Source of the DNA: Populus alba
Taxonomy: Eukaryota > Streptophyta > Magnoliopsida > Malpighiales > Salicaceae
Assembly (NCBI RefSeq): GCF_005239225.2
Contig: NC_133288.1
Location: 8,637,035 to 8,701,034, forward strand
Reading direction: 5' to 3'
Length of the DNA stretch: 64,000 nucleotides
Positions 44,631-56,242 of the stretch are shown here, in pieces. The notes beneath the pieces were generated by a model that saw only the letters and a list, made by a program, of their open reading frames with translations, did not search any database and had not been told where the DNA came from. Position numbers and translations under genes: made by a program. How positions within the stretch are numbered: the stretch's first letter is position 1; each line of letters starts with the position of its first letter.

Positions 44631-47581
44631 TCATGTTTTCCAAAATTAATCTTCTTTTGCACGTGTTTTGGCTATAAATAAGGCAGCTTTGCCTATTAAA
44701 AACAGTTTAATGGATTTTGCATGGATCATCCCCATAAGAGACAACATAGTGTTAGGTGTATCAAAGACAAAACACACGCTTGGATCATCCCCTCTGCCTT
44801 TTTTTACTTTCACATTTTACGCCTTATTCCCACCTTTTCTTTTTCTTCTTCTTCTTTTATACAGAGAGGGAGGGAATCCAATCTACATACTATACTTTTC
44901 GAAGCAAAGTGGACATTAATGCAAAATTCTGTATAATACGATATATGATAAGGCTTGGTGTAGGAATGATCAATTGTAATGTTTTTTTTTTTTTTAATTA
45001 AAATGATATTGTTTTTCATAAAAAAAGATTCAAAAAAATAATTAATGGATTGAGAGCATAATTTTAACTGAATCAGTATATCAACTTGAATTTTTCAAGT
45101 TTTTTTATTTTTTTTCCAACCTAGACCAATCCAAATAGAGGGCAAATTCCGGTTTTACCACTATGGCCAATAAAAATAAACATCATCCCCGTGACAAATT
45201 TAATTTCTTCTTACAACAAGAACAAATAATTCTTTGTTGTTTTATTAGTATACTCAAATCACTTGTTAAGTATACAAGTAGCTTTTTTATATATACATAT
45301 AATTGGTGCACATCATTGCATCCTAGACTTTTGTTCGAAACCCAGCAATAATGAAGAAGTGGGTTGGTGGGTTTCATCATGTTTCATAGAAAATAATTTT
45401 TTATAATTTTTATATTTATTTATTTTCAGAAAAATCGATCAATATAAAACACTTTTTAGTTAAAAATAAAATTTTTGTCAAAATATTTTTCTTTTATTTT
45501 GAACAAAAAATACTTTCTAGAATTGTGAAAAATTAAAAAAATTATTGTTATTTGTTAATTATATTTGCTATATATTTTGTTTTGAATTATTTTTAATTTC
45601 AATTTCATCCCTTAAAATTTGATTTAATTTGATTTCATCTCTTATCATTTTCTTAATTGAAAATTTTTATCCATTATATTTGGTCCCTATTCTTTTAATT
45701 GCTATTTATTTTTATTTGAAATAATTTATGAAATTGTAATTCTTTTATTTCATCATCTTTCAACTTTTTTATATTTCAAATTTGGTTTTTATTATTTTAA
45801 TTATTATTTACTTTATTTGAAATAATTTATGAAATTATATATTTTTTTAATTTTATCTGTAAGATTTAGTCCTTATTCTTTTAATAAAATTGAAAAAAAT
45901 TAAAAATTTATTTTTCAGTTTATTTACTTATCCAAATACTAAAAAAATTTAACTTTTTTGTATAATACTATAAAATATTAAAATAATAATTTGACAGCAA
46001 AGCAAATGAACTCATCTAAACACAAATCAGAAAAAATGAGATGGAAGTGCTTGAATGGTGATGACGGACACGACACCCCTAAAATTTGCATTTTACGTCT
46101 AAAATCTTTTTTTTTTTAATTCAGGCCATTTATTTTTCGATTTATTTTATATATATAAAAAACACATGTTTACATGTTTTGCACACTAAAAAAAAAACGT
46201 GTTATCCATGAAGCTTAGTCACGCTTTCAAGTCTATCCTCTTTTTTTTTTTTTTTTTCTTTTTTTTTTTTCAATATTGGTTTCGGATCCCGCGTTTTTTT
46301 TTTTATTATTTTTAATCACTGGTAACGTATTTGGTCCCCATCATATTGTTTCAGAACAATTCGATTCAAAAATGCAGCTGATTGGACCCATCCCAACTCC
46401 GTGTTTTCTCTTCATTTAAAAAGAGTGGATGAGAGAGTGGTCTATATTATTTTTTAAAATATTTTTTTATATAAAAATAATATATATATTTTATTTTTTA
46501 AAATTAATTTTTATATTAAAATAATATAAAAAACAATTATAACTATTCTTTCAAACATTTCCAATCGCATCACACACGTATTGCAATTGTATCAAACACT
46601 CTGGAACCTCTGTAGAGCTTGGAAAGCGTTTGGTAGAGCTAAGAGTTAATTTGTTGTTGCTCCCCTAATGGCTGGGCAGCTGGCTATCCATGAAATTCTT
46701 GGTGCATAGCATTTACACGCGCTTGCACTCTCCCAAGGTCCCCCTCCCTCTTATCTTGTCATTATCTCTCAACCATTACTTTTGTCGTGGTGGTTGGAAT
46801 TGTAGTTAGAATTGAAATTAACGATGATTTTTTATGACGGGTTTGGATGTGTGATAATTGTTATTTTTTAAAATATTTTTTTATTTAAAAATTAATTAAA
46901 ATAAAATTGTTTTATTTTTTATTTTAGTACATTAAAATAATTTAAAAATATTAATTTAAAATAAAAAATTTTAATTTTTTTAAAAAATACTTTTAACGCA
47001 CGAAAAACAACACAATTGTATATCTATTCATAATTCAAGATCAAATCATATCTGACCCACCTCGAGAAAAAAAAAAAAAAAAAACTTATCCTCTCTCTGT
47101 CCCTCCCTCGGTCACCAACACTAGCTCTTTGACTAAACAATTGACTTTTCACTTGGACCCGAGCCTGATCTTATTACGTGGATTTGAAATTTTAAAAATA
47201 AGGCTAATGCACTAATCTAGATAACTGAAATCAGCTGCTGAGAGATCGAAGAATCCATTATCCATGTCCTAATAACTGAAATCATGTAGTAAGTAGTTGA
47301 TGTAACTTAAAAAGAAAGGAAAAAAAAAGGGTGGTCGTGAAACTGCTTTCATCATGGTTAAATAAAAAAGCCGTCTCTTTTCCGTTTTCTTGTTCGAGTC
47401 CAAAAGCTGGACATGAAAGTAGCATAAAAATGAAGAAACATAACACAACAAGAACACACAAGGGGTCACGAGGTCTAAGCTCTATGTGACAAGCCAACGC
47501 AATAAACCCACCACCCCATCAACGCTATTCCTCGGTTGTCTCCTACCTCGAAGATTCCTTCCTTTTTCCTCCTTTCCTCTT

Positions 47582-47592
47582 ACTATAAAAAG
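47582..47592 (+). promoter_or_regulatory. TATA box of the PLD gene
   Basis: ACTATAAAAAG 68-78 bases before the ATG at 47660. The expected transcript start is near 47615 and the leader about 45 bases. Confidence 0.6.
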
Positions 47593-47659
47593 CATGATAA
47601 CCCTCCCTGTTCAATTGAGGCCCTCTCTTCACAATCTCTGAAAAATCCCGCCCGATAAA

Positions 47660-50600
47660 ATGGCTGAGAGCTCCAGTCACAGCCACCTCATCTACCTTCA
47701 CGGTGACCTGGACTTGCTCATAGTTGAAGCCAGATCTTTACCCAACATGGATGTTATCTCCAAGAACTTCCGCCAGCTCTTCAATGTTTGCATCCCTTCT
47801 TCCGCCACCACCACCAAACCCACCGACCGCGGCCACCGCGGCCGCGGCCGCAACCACCGCCACCACAGTGATGCCGACAAGAAAATCCACCACCGTCACA
47901 TTATCAGCAGTGATGCATACGTGACAGTGACAGTCCCTCAGGTGACACTCGCCCGCACCCGCGTGTTGAAAAATGCCGCAACCCCCGTTTGGGAGCAAAG
48001 GTTCAATATCCCATTGGCACATCCTGTTAAAGATATTGAATTTCACGTCAAAGACAATGATTTGTTCGGTGCAGAGTTGATAGGGACTGTGAAGATACCT
48101 GCATCAACAGTGTTGTCGGGGGAGTTTATTCAGGGATGGTTTCCAATAATTGATGCATCAGGGAAACCACCACAGCCCGACACAGCTCTTTATCTGGAAT
48201 TGAAATTCACACCTTTTGAGAAAAACCCTTTATACCAGAATGGGTTTGGAGGTGATCCTGTAGTAAATGGGGTGAGGGGTACCTATTTCCCGGCCCGAAG
48301 AGGCGGTCATGTGACACTCTATCAAGATGCTCATGGGAAGGATCATGACTTGCCTGAGATTGAGATTGATGGAGGGAAGGTTTTTAAGCAAGAGAAGTGC
48401 TGGGAGGATATTTGTTATGCCATATCCGGAGCTCATCATCTGATTTATATTGTTGGCTGGTCTGTCTTTTATAAGATTAAGCTGGTTAGAGAACCAACTA
48501 GGCCATTGCCAAGAGGTGGAGATTTGACACTTGGGGAGCTGCTGAAGTATAAGAGCGAGGAAGGTGTGAGAGTCTTGTTGTTGGTTTGGGATGATAGGAC
48601 TTCTCATGATAAATTTGGGATTAAAACAGTAAGTGAGGATTTTGATTAGTACTATTTGATTTTTATTATTATGTGGGTTTATTTGGTCCGTTGTTGCTAT
48701 TTTGTGTGATGTTTGTTTTGTTTGGTTAATGAGCGATGAATGGTTAAATAATTCAATTATGATTGTTTAACTTGGGTGATTGTTGCCACTTTCTTTTAGT
48801 ATAAAGTTAAGGGGAGATTTTGTCAGAAGGTTTTAAAATTTAATGCCAATTTGTGATGGCAGGGGGCACATGCAACTTCTATTTGTAATTGTATTTTTTC
48901 CCCTCATGATTTAAGCAGAAGTGGTATTTAATAATGAAAGATGGCTGCAATAGTTTTATAATGTGAAATGCTATTTTGGGATACAGGCAGGAGTTATGGC
49001 AACACATGATGAAGAAACCAGAAGATTCTTCAAGCATTCATCTGTTACTTGTGTGTTGGCACCTCGATATGCCAGCAGTAAGCTCAGTTTTCTCAAGCAA
49101 CAGGCAAGCCTGATTTTATTGTTGAGTTGATTGTTGTCTCATAAGAAGCACATGCAGCTAAGTGTGTTGGTTGTTTTAACAATGCACATTCTTTTGGCTA
49201 ACGGGTTTTTATTTTACATCTCTTTAGCGTATGAAAAAATATTAATGGGTAAGTTTTGGTTTGTGGAACAAACTTGGTTGTTCTTTCGGTTTCATTTGAG
49301 AGGTCACAATTGCTTCTCTTTGAACAATTTATTGATGTGCAGTGGTTTTTCCCAGATTGTTGGAACCATGTTTACGCACCATCAGAAATGTGTTCTTGTG
49401 GACACCCAAGCATCCGGTAATAACAGGAAGATCACTGCATTTATAGGAGGCATTGACCTCTGCGATGGACGGTATGATACTCCTGAACATAGACTGTTTC
49501 ATGATCTCAACACTGTCTTTCGGGATGATTTCCACAATCCAACATTTCCTGTAAGTGATAGACAAATCAAACGATCAACTTTTAGTTTCAGTAGTCTTTT
49601 CACTTTCAGTATCTGCTATTTATATTCAGATCAACAGTGTACAAATGGTGCTGTTATAGTTTGTTTTCCACTTTTTCAAGCGCATAATGTGCCTATAATT
49701 TCAATGTGACTTGACGTTTAAGTTGCCATGAAATTTATATCACATTCAAGTGATATTTTCTTTATCATCCCCAATACTAACATGGTTTGCTAAATATTCT
49801 GAATTCCTGTTTATTGTCTTCTGATATTGTTCCGCCAGATCCTTTGGTGCTGTGTACTTTTTTTTTTTTTTTTTTTTTTTTGCACTTTTTTTTGCCTCAA
49901 CTCTCCTTTTTATGTATGAAAGGCCGGAGCCAAAGCACCAAGGCAGCCCTGGCATGACCTGCATTGTAAAATTGATGGGCCAGCTGCATATGATGCTCTT
50001 ATAAACTTTGAGCAGCGTTGGAGGAAAGCAACAAAGTGGACAGAGTTGGGACTGCGTTTCAAAAGAAAATCTCACTGGAGCGATGATTCATTGATAAAGA
50101 TAGAACGGATTTCTTGGATACTAAGTCCTCCCCTTTCTGAAACAAAGGAGGGAACCACAATAGTTCCACCTGATGATCCCACAGTATATGTTTCCAGTGA
50201 AGAAGGCCCTGAGAATTGGCATGTCCAGGTTGGACATCACGCTTCTCTAATTTTGTTGTTTAGATTACAACCTTTATCATCATCATCATCATCATTTTAT
50301 TGACCCCTGTTTTTACTTATTTTGTTTTTGCAGATTTTTAGGTCCATTGACTCCGGATCACTGAAAGGATTTCCCAAAACTATTGATGAGTGTCAGGATC
50401 AGGTTTACAGCAAGTTGAACATTTTATTTTCCTTCTTCCTTTTAATATAAGCCAAAGATAAAATAGCTTTATTGATGTTAATTTTGTGTTGCAGAACCTA
50501 GTCGTTGCAAAAGATCTCGTTGTAGATAAAAGCATTCAAACAGCATACATACAAGCCATCAGATCTGCTCAGCATTTCATATATATTGAAAATCAATATT

Positions 50601-50669
50601 TTCTTGGATCCTCATATGCATGGCCATCATACAAGGATGCAGGTCAGAATTGCAAATTTTCATTATACC

Positions 50670-50706
<37 letters not shown>

Positions 50707-53569
50707 GGGGGGACTAGGATTCCTTTTTTAAGAGACCCATGTTGATGCAGAGCCTCTATATACAAAATTTTGCATGGGTATTTGGATTTTAGGAATAATA
50801 TATCTTGGTAGATGTTCTTTTGCTTGATAAGATTTGGATTTTGGACCTTCTCAAATTCATATCTTTTACCACAAGCTCTATGGCTTTTCATCTATTTGTT
50901 TGCCTTTTTAAGTTGACAACTCAATTATTATTTTTGTTAGCGTCTCACTAGTTTAGCCACTACCATCATGAATTCTGTTATGCTCATCTTTGCTTCTTAT
51001 GTTATGGTCAAGCTGTTTTGAATGAAACTTTTTGCTATTTCTATGGACAACGATTATGGCTGTACCTACATGCCTTCATTTTACACATGACAACACAGAT
51101 AAAACACACACATGCACATACACACATTTGTTCTCAAGTTGTTTCCATTATTATGATGTGCAGGGGCTGATAATCTAATTCCAATGGAGTTGGCATTGAA
51201 GATTGTTAGTAAAATTAGAGCCAAAGAGAGATTTGCAGTATATGTTGTTATTCCATTGTGGCCAGAGGGTGATCCAAAGACCAACACTGTGCAAGAAATT
51301 CTCTTTTGGCAGGTAGTGTATAATCAAACTATGTTGACTTGAAAGATCAATATATTTGTTCAGACATCAAGAATGAACCATCTTGTATATTTGGAACCCG
51401 GTCAACATTTTATTATTCATGAGCTCTTCTAGTCATAGGGTACTTCTCATATGCCTCGTCCCTAGTGACATGGGATAGGTTCACCTTATACAGTCTTGGA
51501 TCAACATAAGTTTCCACTTTCTGTCCTTAAACAATAAGAAGTATTTGGTTTTGAATTCCATTGGTTTGGGATGCTTGATTCCTATACCTTCAATTGGTAA
51601 TTTTTCATGGTAAGATGTTTAGTGACTTGCAGCTAGAACAGCTGTTTGGCTACTTTTACTGTTATTATCCTTCTTATAGGCAGGACCATGGTTTTAGATA
51701 CATGACAGAGAATAATATCTGTTACTCAAATTTTGCTGCCAAAGCAGCTTTATTAAGGAGTTTCTTAATATTGATGCCCACTGATTGGGTGACTATTGCT
51801 TTGGGTTGTGAGTTGATTTCTTTTAGTGATTCTGTCAGCGAGTTGGATTTGATTGTTGTGAGACGCCAAGGGTTTCTGTTGAAACAGAGCAACAATTCAA
51901 TCTATTTTGTCGCTAACTTTAGAAAGTTTATACTTTGCAGAGCCAGACAATGCAAGCAATGTATGAAAAAATTGCACAGGAACTTAAATCAATGAATCTT
52001 GTAGATTCACATCCTCAAGACTACCTCAATTTCTATTGCATTGGTAAACGAGAAGAAATTCCCCATGATTTGTCAAGTGCTAATGGTGGAACGGTAACTC
52101 TTTCAGATTATATCCTTCTGTGGTTTTTCATCCTTACCATTGCATTACCTGTTTTCTTTCTGTGTATAAAATAGTTTGTTGGCTGCTATTTAACATATAT
52201 TATGGAGATAGCTGCGTCTGCACTTGCTGCCAATTTTCACCCTAAAAAGTGGTGTGCACGTTATCCGATTGGCTGTAACCCAAAAGTTGCTTATAGGAAC
52301 TGAAACATGTGGCCTTTGAAACTTCAAACTTTTGTGTAAACAAAGCTCAATTCAAGTTCCCAATTTTAATTGTCAGCCATGCAACAATTGCCATAATAAA
52401 ATGTCAACACAACGAACATAAATAAATAATTCCCTTCTGAAATTTTGTTTTAGCTCACGTATTTTCCTTTGGCGTGGAGGTGCATATGGAAAGGTTTCTG
52501 CGCTCCTGTTTGTCTCATACTCTGGCAATTCTGGATTATCCCGGTTGCATAGAGTGCTGCCATTTTTTCAAGTTTCTGACATAGATTTACAAGGAGGCAA
52601 ATTTTTCTTTCATATCCATCTCACTTCTTGATTGTGTCCAGTGACCTAAATGATGGGAAAACTATCTTGACTTTCTCTTTCTGAAAATGTTGAGGCAGAA
52701 ATCTTCTGTGACCTGCTTCTCCAAGGCACGGTTGTTGTTAGTTCACTAAAACAAATGTCAGCTACTCTTATAGCCTTAAAAATTGACCTCATGATATTTA
52801 TTTTTGTTCCTTACCATTTAATCTTGCAGCAGTATTCCCTTTTTTGAAAAGGGTATGATAGTTGAGGTTGTTATCTTTGAAGTGTGACTTTTAATTTTTA
52901 TCTGCATTGAAGTCCTAATAATGTTCACAATCACGTTGTTTCAATCAGGTCTCCGAATCTTTTAAATCTCAGCGATTCATGATTTATGTCCATGCAAAGG
53001 GAATGATAGTGGACGATGAGTATGTGATAATGGGATCTGCAAATATTAACCAGAGATCCATGGCTGGGTCAAAAGACACTGAGATAGCTATGGGCTCATA
53101 TCAACCCCGGCACACATGGGCTGCTAGGAAGAAACATCCACGTGGACAGGTTTGTTTGGCATCATTCTTCATGCCATAGCAAAAATCTTGTTTCTGGCCT
53201 AGTTTTGCTGTTGCTCATGAGGTGGTCATCATGGAAAAATGTTTTCTTTTCTTTTCTTTTCTTTTTGTGCAGATTTATGGATATAGAATGTCACTATGGG
53301 TGGAACATCTTGGTGGGATAGATGAACTGTTCATGGAGCCCAAGGATTTGCGTTGTGTGAAGAAAGTAAATAAAATTGCCGAGGACAACTGGAGGAAATT
53401 CACAGATCCGAATTTCGAACTGTTGCAGGGACATCTTCTCAAGTATCCTTTGCTGGTAGAAGATGATGGGAAGGTGTGTCCACTTCCTGGACATGAGAAT
53501 TTCCCAGATGTTGGTGGCAAGGTGCTTGGAGCTCATTCCGCCACACTTCCCGATGTGTTAACAACATGA
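47660..53569 (+). CDS. Phospholipase D, delta type, 10 exons
   Basis: Exons: 47660-48628, 48987-49103, 49356-49550, 49923-50228, 50334-50402, 50495-50642, 51164-51312, 51941-52093, 52949-53149 and 53273-53569. They join to 2604 nt, 867 residues, the length of Arabidopsis PLD-delta. A C2 domain covers roughly residues 10-185 ([17 protein letters not shown]). The two catalytic HxKxxxxD motifs are HQKCVLVD (371-378) and HAKGMIVD (717-724), the second followed by [10 protein letters not shown]. The enzyme hydrolyses phosphatidylcholine or phosphatidylethanolamine to phosphatidic acid, a stress signal. Delta types sit at the plasma membrane; C2 binding of calcium and lipid is family knowledge. The C2 loop near residues 53-85 is unusually rich in Arg, His and Gly and is encoded by GC-rich DNA. 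Intron 2 begins with GC instead of GT (49104). All catalytic residues are present. Confidence 0.93.
49858..49881. repeat. T homopolymer in PLD intron 3
   Basis: Run of about 24 T, 40 bases before exon 4; it probably extends the pyrimidine tract region. Confidence 0.85.
50672..50712. repeat. T34-G7 run in PLD intron 6
   Basis: About 34 T followed by 7 G, starting 30 bases after the donor of exon 6. Length is likely unstable and may be a sequencing estimate. Confidence 0.9.
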
Positions 53570-54581
53570 TCCCCTTCCCATCTCGTGCTCATGCAACGCT
53601 GATGAGGAAAATGGGCAGCATGTTTCTGGGTTTCTCAACGTGGAGCTTTATGTTTTGTATGTTTTCTCTTTACTTCATGTCTTGGGGAAGCTCTAAGTTT
53701 GCGATGTCATGTCACTGTGGAAAGCGAGACAAGGATGAGACGCTGTGAATACTGGCTGCTACGAATGGTTTCTAGGCTGTCCTCGATGGGAGAAGGTTAA
53801 CGAAACAAGCTACATAGCAAGTCCGTACATGCCTGGTTCCTGTGTAACATTTAAAAAATGGAGTGCTAATCACATCTCCTGTTCACCTTCTATTTGTGTT
53901 TCAAGTTTATGAATGATGTGGCTGATGTCAATACCAGGCAAGCAGGCAGGTGTTACTGTTCTTTTGCCTTATGCAATCATCCGACCGTTCAAAATTGCAT
54001 TTGATTGTGCTCCTGGGATTTGATCTTTAAATAATTTGTTTTTACGCCTTGTTTATACTGTTTATTATTAAATTAAATTTTTTAAAAAGGGGAAATTACT
54101 ATAGCCTAAGACTCAGATTACGAGCTATTTGATGAAATTGTCTCTTGTTCAAAATTATCTTGAGGTTTGATGTTTTAACCAGCTAGAGCCATGAACGGGT
54201 TTTGTTCAAAGAATCTCGATGATTATCTGGGCATTTACTTCTTTTATGTGTAGTGGTTTGACGAAGTTTCAACAAGACTCTGTGCCCATAGAACACCTTC
54301 TTCCTCTAGTGTATGTATTGGAAACTAGATGTTTTGACTATCTATACCCCATGCTTTTGAGTATTTTTAAGATAGAAAAGTTTTCAACTCTCACATATTT
54401 AATTTACGAGATTAAATAAAGAGATAGTAATTTGATACCGAATTAGATAGATATCTATCATAATCTATCCAGATGGATGCTCCCCCCCCCCCCCCCCTTA
54501 TATTATATATATATAAAAAAAAACCAAAAGAGCTCAATGATGTACTTTGTATTGTGAGAGGATACATTATGGATTCACATA

Positions 54582-54615
<34 letters not shown>

Positions 54616-56242
54616 TTTAGATTTATCCTTGTATATTAAATTAATTAGAAATTAAAGTTGGTTATTTGTTTTGTTTGGCTTGGTATTGACTACTCCCAAT
54701 GTCAAAAATAAAATGGATTATTGATTGAGGCTAGATTTGAAAATATTAAATGAAATTAAATTGAATTTTAATAATTAAAGCAATGAGGATCGGATTTCAA
54801 CACTAGACAACTATCAAGTCCTTTTTTTCTTTCAAACATTGGCGACTTAAATGTGGCATGGAAGAGATTCAATCTTTTTTGTTTTCGTCCTTGATATTTT
54901 CTCTTTTTTTAATTTAATTTTTTCACAGTTATTTTTTTTTTATTACTTGAAAAGGTTTTTTTGGTTGCCTAGATATGAGGATTCCACGATATAAAAAAAA
55001 AATGTAAACATGTGTTTGATAATTAGTTTTGCAAAATTAAATTTAATTTAATTGATCTAAAACAATTAAGGTTTAAGGAATCAAATTTGACACTATAAGA
55101 ATTTCAAGAGCAAAAAAAAAAAAAAAGGCATAAACTGACGTATGCAATGCATGTGCCACCATGTATGGTGATGTCGTCGCACTTCAGAAACAAGTGCAAC
55201 TTTCTTCATAATGTCACACTGTTATTAGTGATTGCATTTAAAGTGACATGACATGTTTTTTTATGATTATGTTGTGTGTGTCGATGGAAAAACAATGATG
55301 AGGGCTTCAACTACTTTTTCTTTCTTCTCTTTCCTTTTCTCTATATCTCATATCCTCGTGATTGGTGTTGGGTTGCCAGAATTTAAAAGTGTCCTGTTAT
55401 CGGTTTATAGTGTTAAGTATAGTCTTAATCTTTTTTATTGTTATTTTTAGTTATGGATCCTTCTTTTAAATTGATTTTTTTCTTCTAATTCTATCCTTCA
55501 ACGTTAGGTTGATTTAGGATTAAGCTTCACTATTTTTTTTATAGGATCATTTTGTTCATGTGACTCAGGTCACAAGTTCGAAAAGCCAACCTGAGTTGAC
55601 ATTGATCATTTCTTTTTCAAGTCTTGTTTTTGCACTAATTTTTTTTTATAATTTTATTATTTAACAATGAGTTTATTAGATATTTAGGCTTCATGATTTT
55701 CTTCACATTTGTTTTTTACCTTCAGGTCACACATTTATATTTTTATGTTTTAATGATAATAATAAAATAAAAATTAAGACTAATAATATACTTAATTAAA
55801 AATAAATGTTTAACATGTTTTATATAATGAGCATATTGACAAGCACGAAAGATTTTATGCTAAAACTCCATATTACATACGTTATTTATTATACTTTATA
55901 GTATGAAAACTCCACATACAACACAATAAAATTATTTAAAAATATATGAGAAATTAAAAATAATCAAGAAAATGATCCTTTATGTTGATATGATTGGAAA
56001 TTTAGAAACAAAAGTGTACATTGGAACATCATATTGGAATATAGAAATATAGAATTAACTTTGGGAATCTTTAAAAGATAAGGACTAAATTGAAATATAT
56101 GAAACATTATAGAAATCAAAGTGTAGTGTAGTGTCCTTTGATTTCTCTTCCTTTATTTTATTTAAAGTAAGACTTTGGAGTCGAGCCCTTCATTCAAAAC
56201 TAAAGAAAACCCTATTAGGTCTCGGCTTCTTCATCGTTTCCA
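53570..56242. other. PLD 3' flank and SR-gene upstream region
   Basis: The first ~350 bases are PLD 3' untranslated region. 54482-54497 is C16, and 54582-54615 is a (GT)n(TA)n tract. The rest is AT-rich without supported coding sequence; the last ~100 bases are the leader of the SR-type gene. Confidence 0.45.
54482..54615. repeat. C16 run and (GT)n(TA)n microsatellite
   Basis: C16 at 54482-54497, then a short TA tract, then GT repeats passing into TA repeats at 54582-54615. Confidence 0.85.

Larger units (their letters stand above)
42807..47581. other. Repeat-rich interval upstream of the PLD gene
   Basis: No gene supported. The left end holds the promoter of the minus-strand UPF0548 gene. 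Two tRNA-derived-looking repeats lie at 43495 and 44350. 45400-46000 and 46440-47020 are very AT-rich dispersed-repeat DNA, and long T runs occur at 46240-46270. Confidence 0.45.

Noticed and set aside
48230..48607. 125-codon frame opposite PLD exon 1
   Set aside because: Shadow of the strongly supported PLD coding strand.
54582..54615. (TA)n tract as a promoter TATA element
   Set aside because: A microsatellite with no gene start at a suitable distance.
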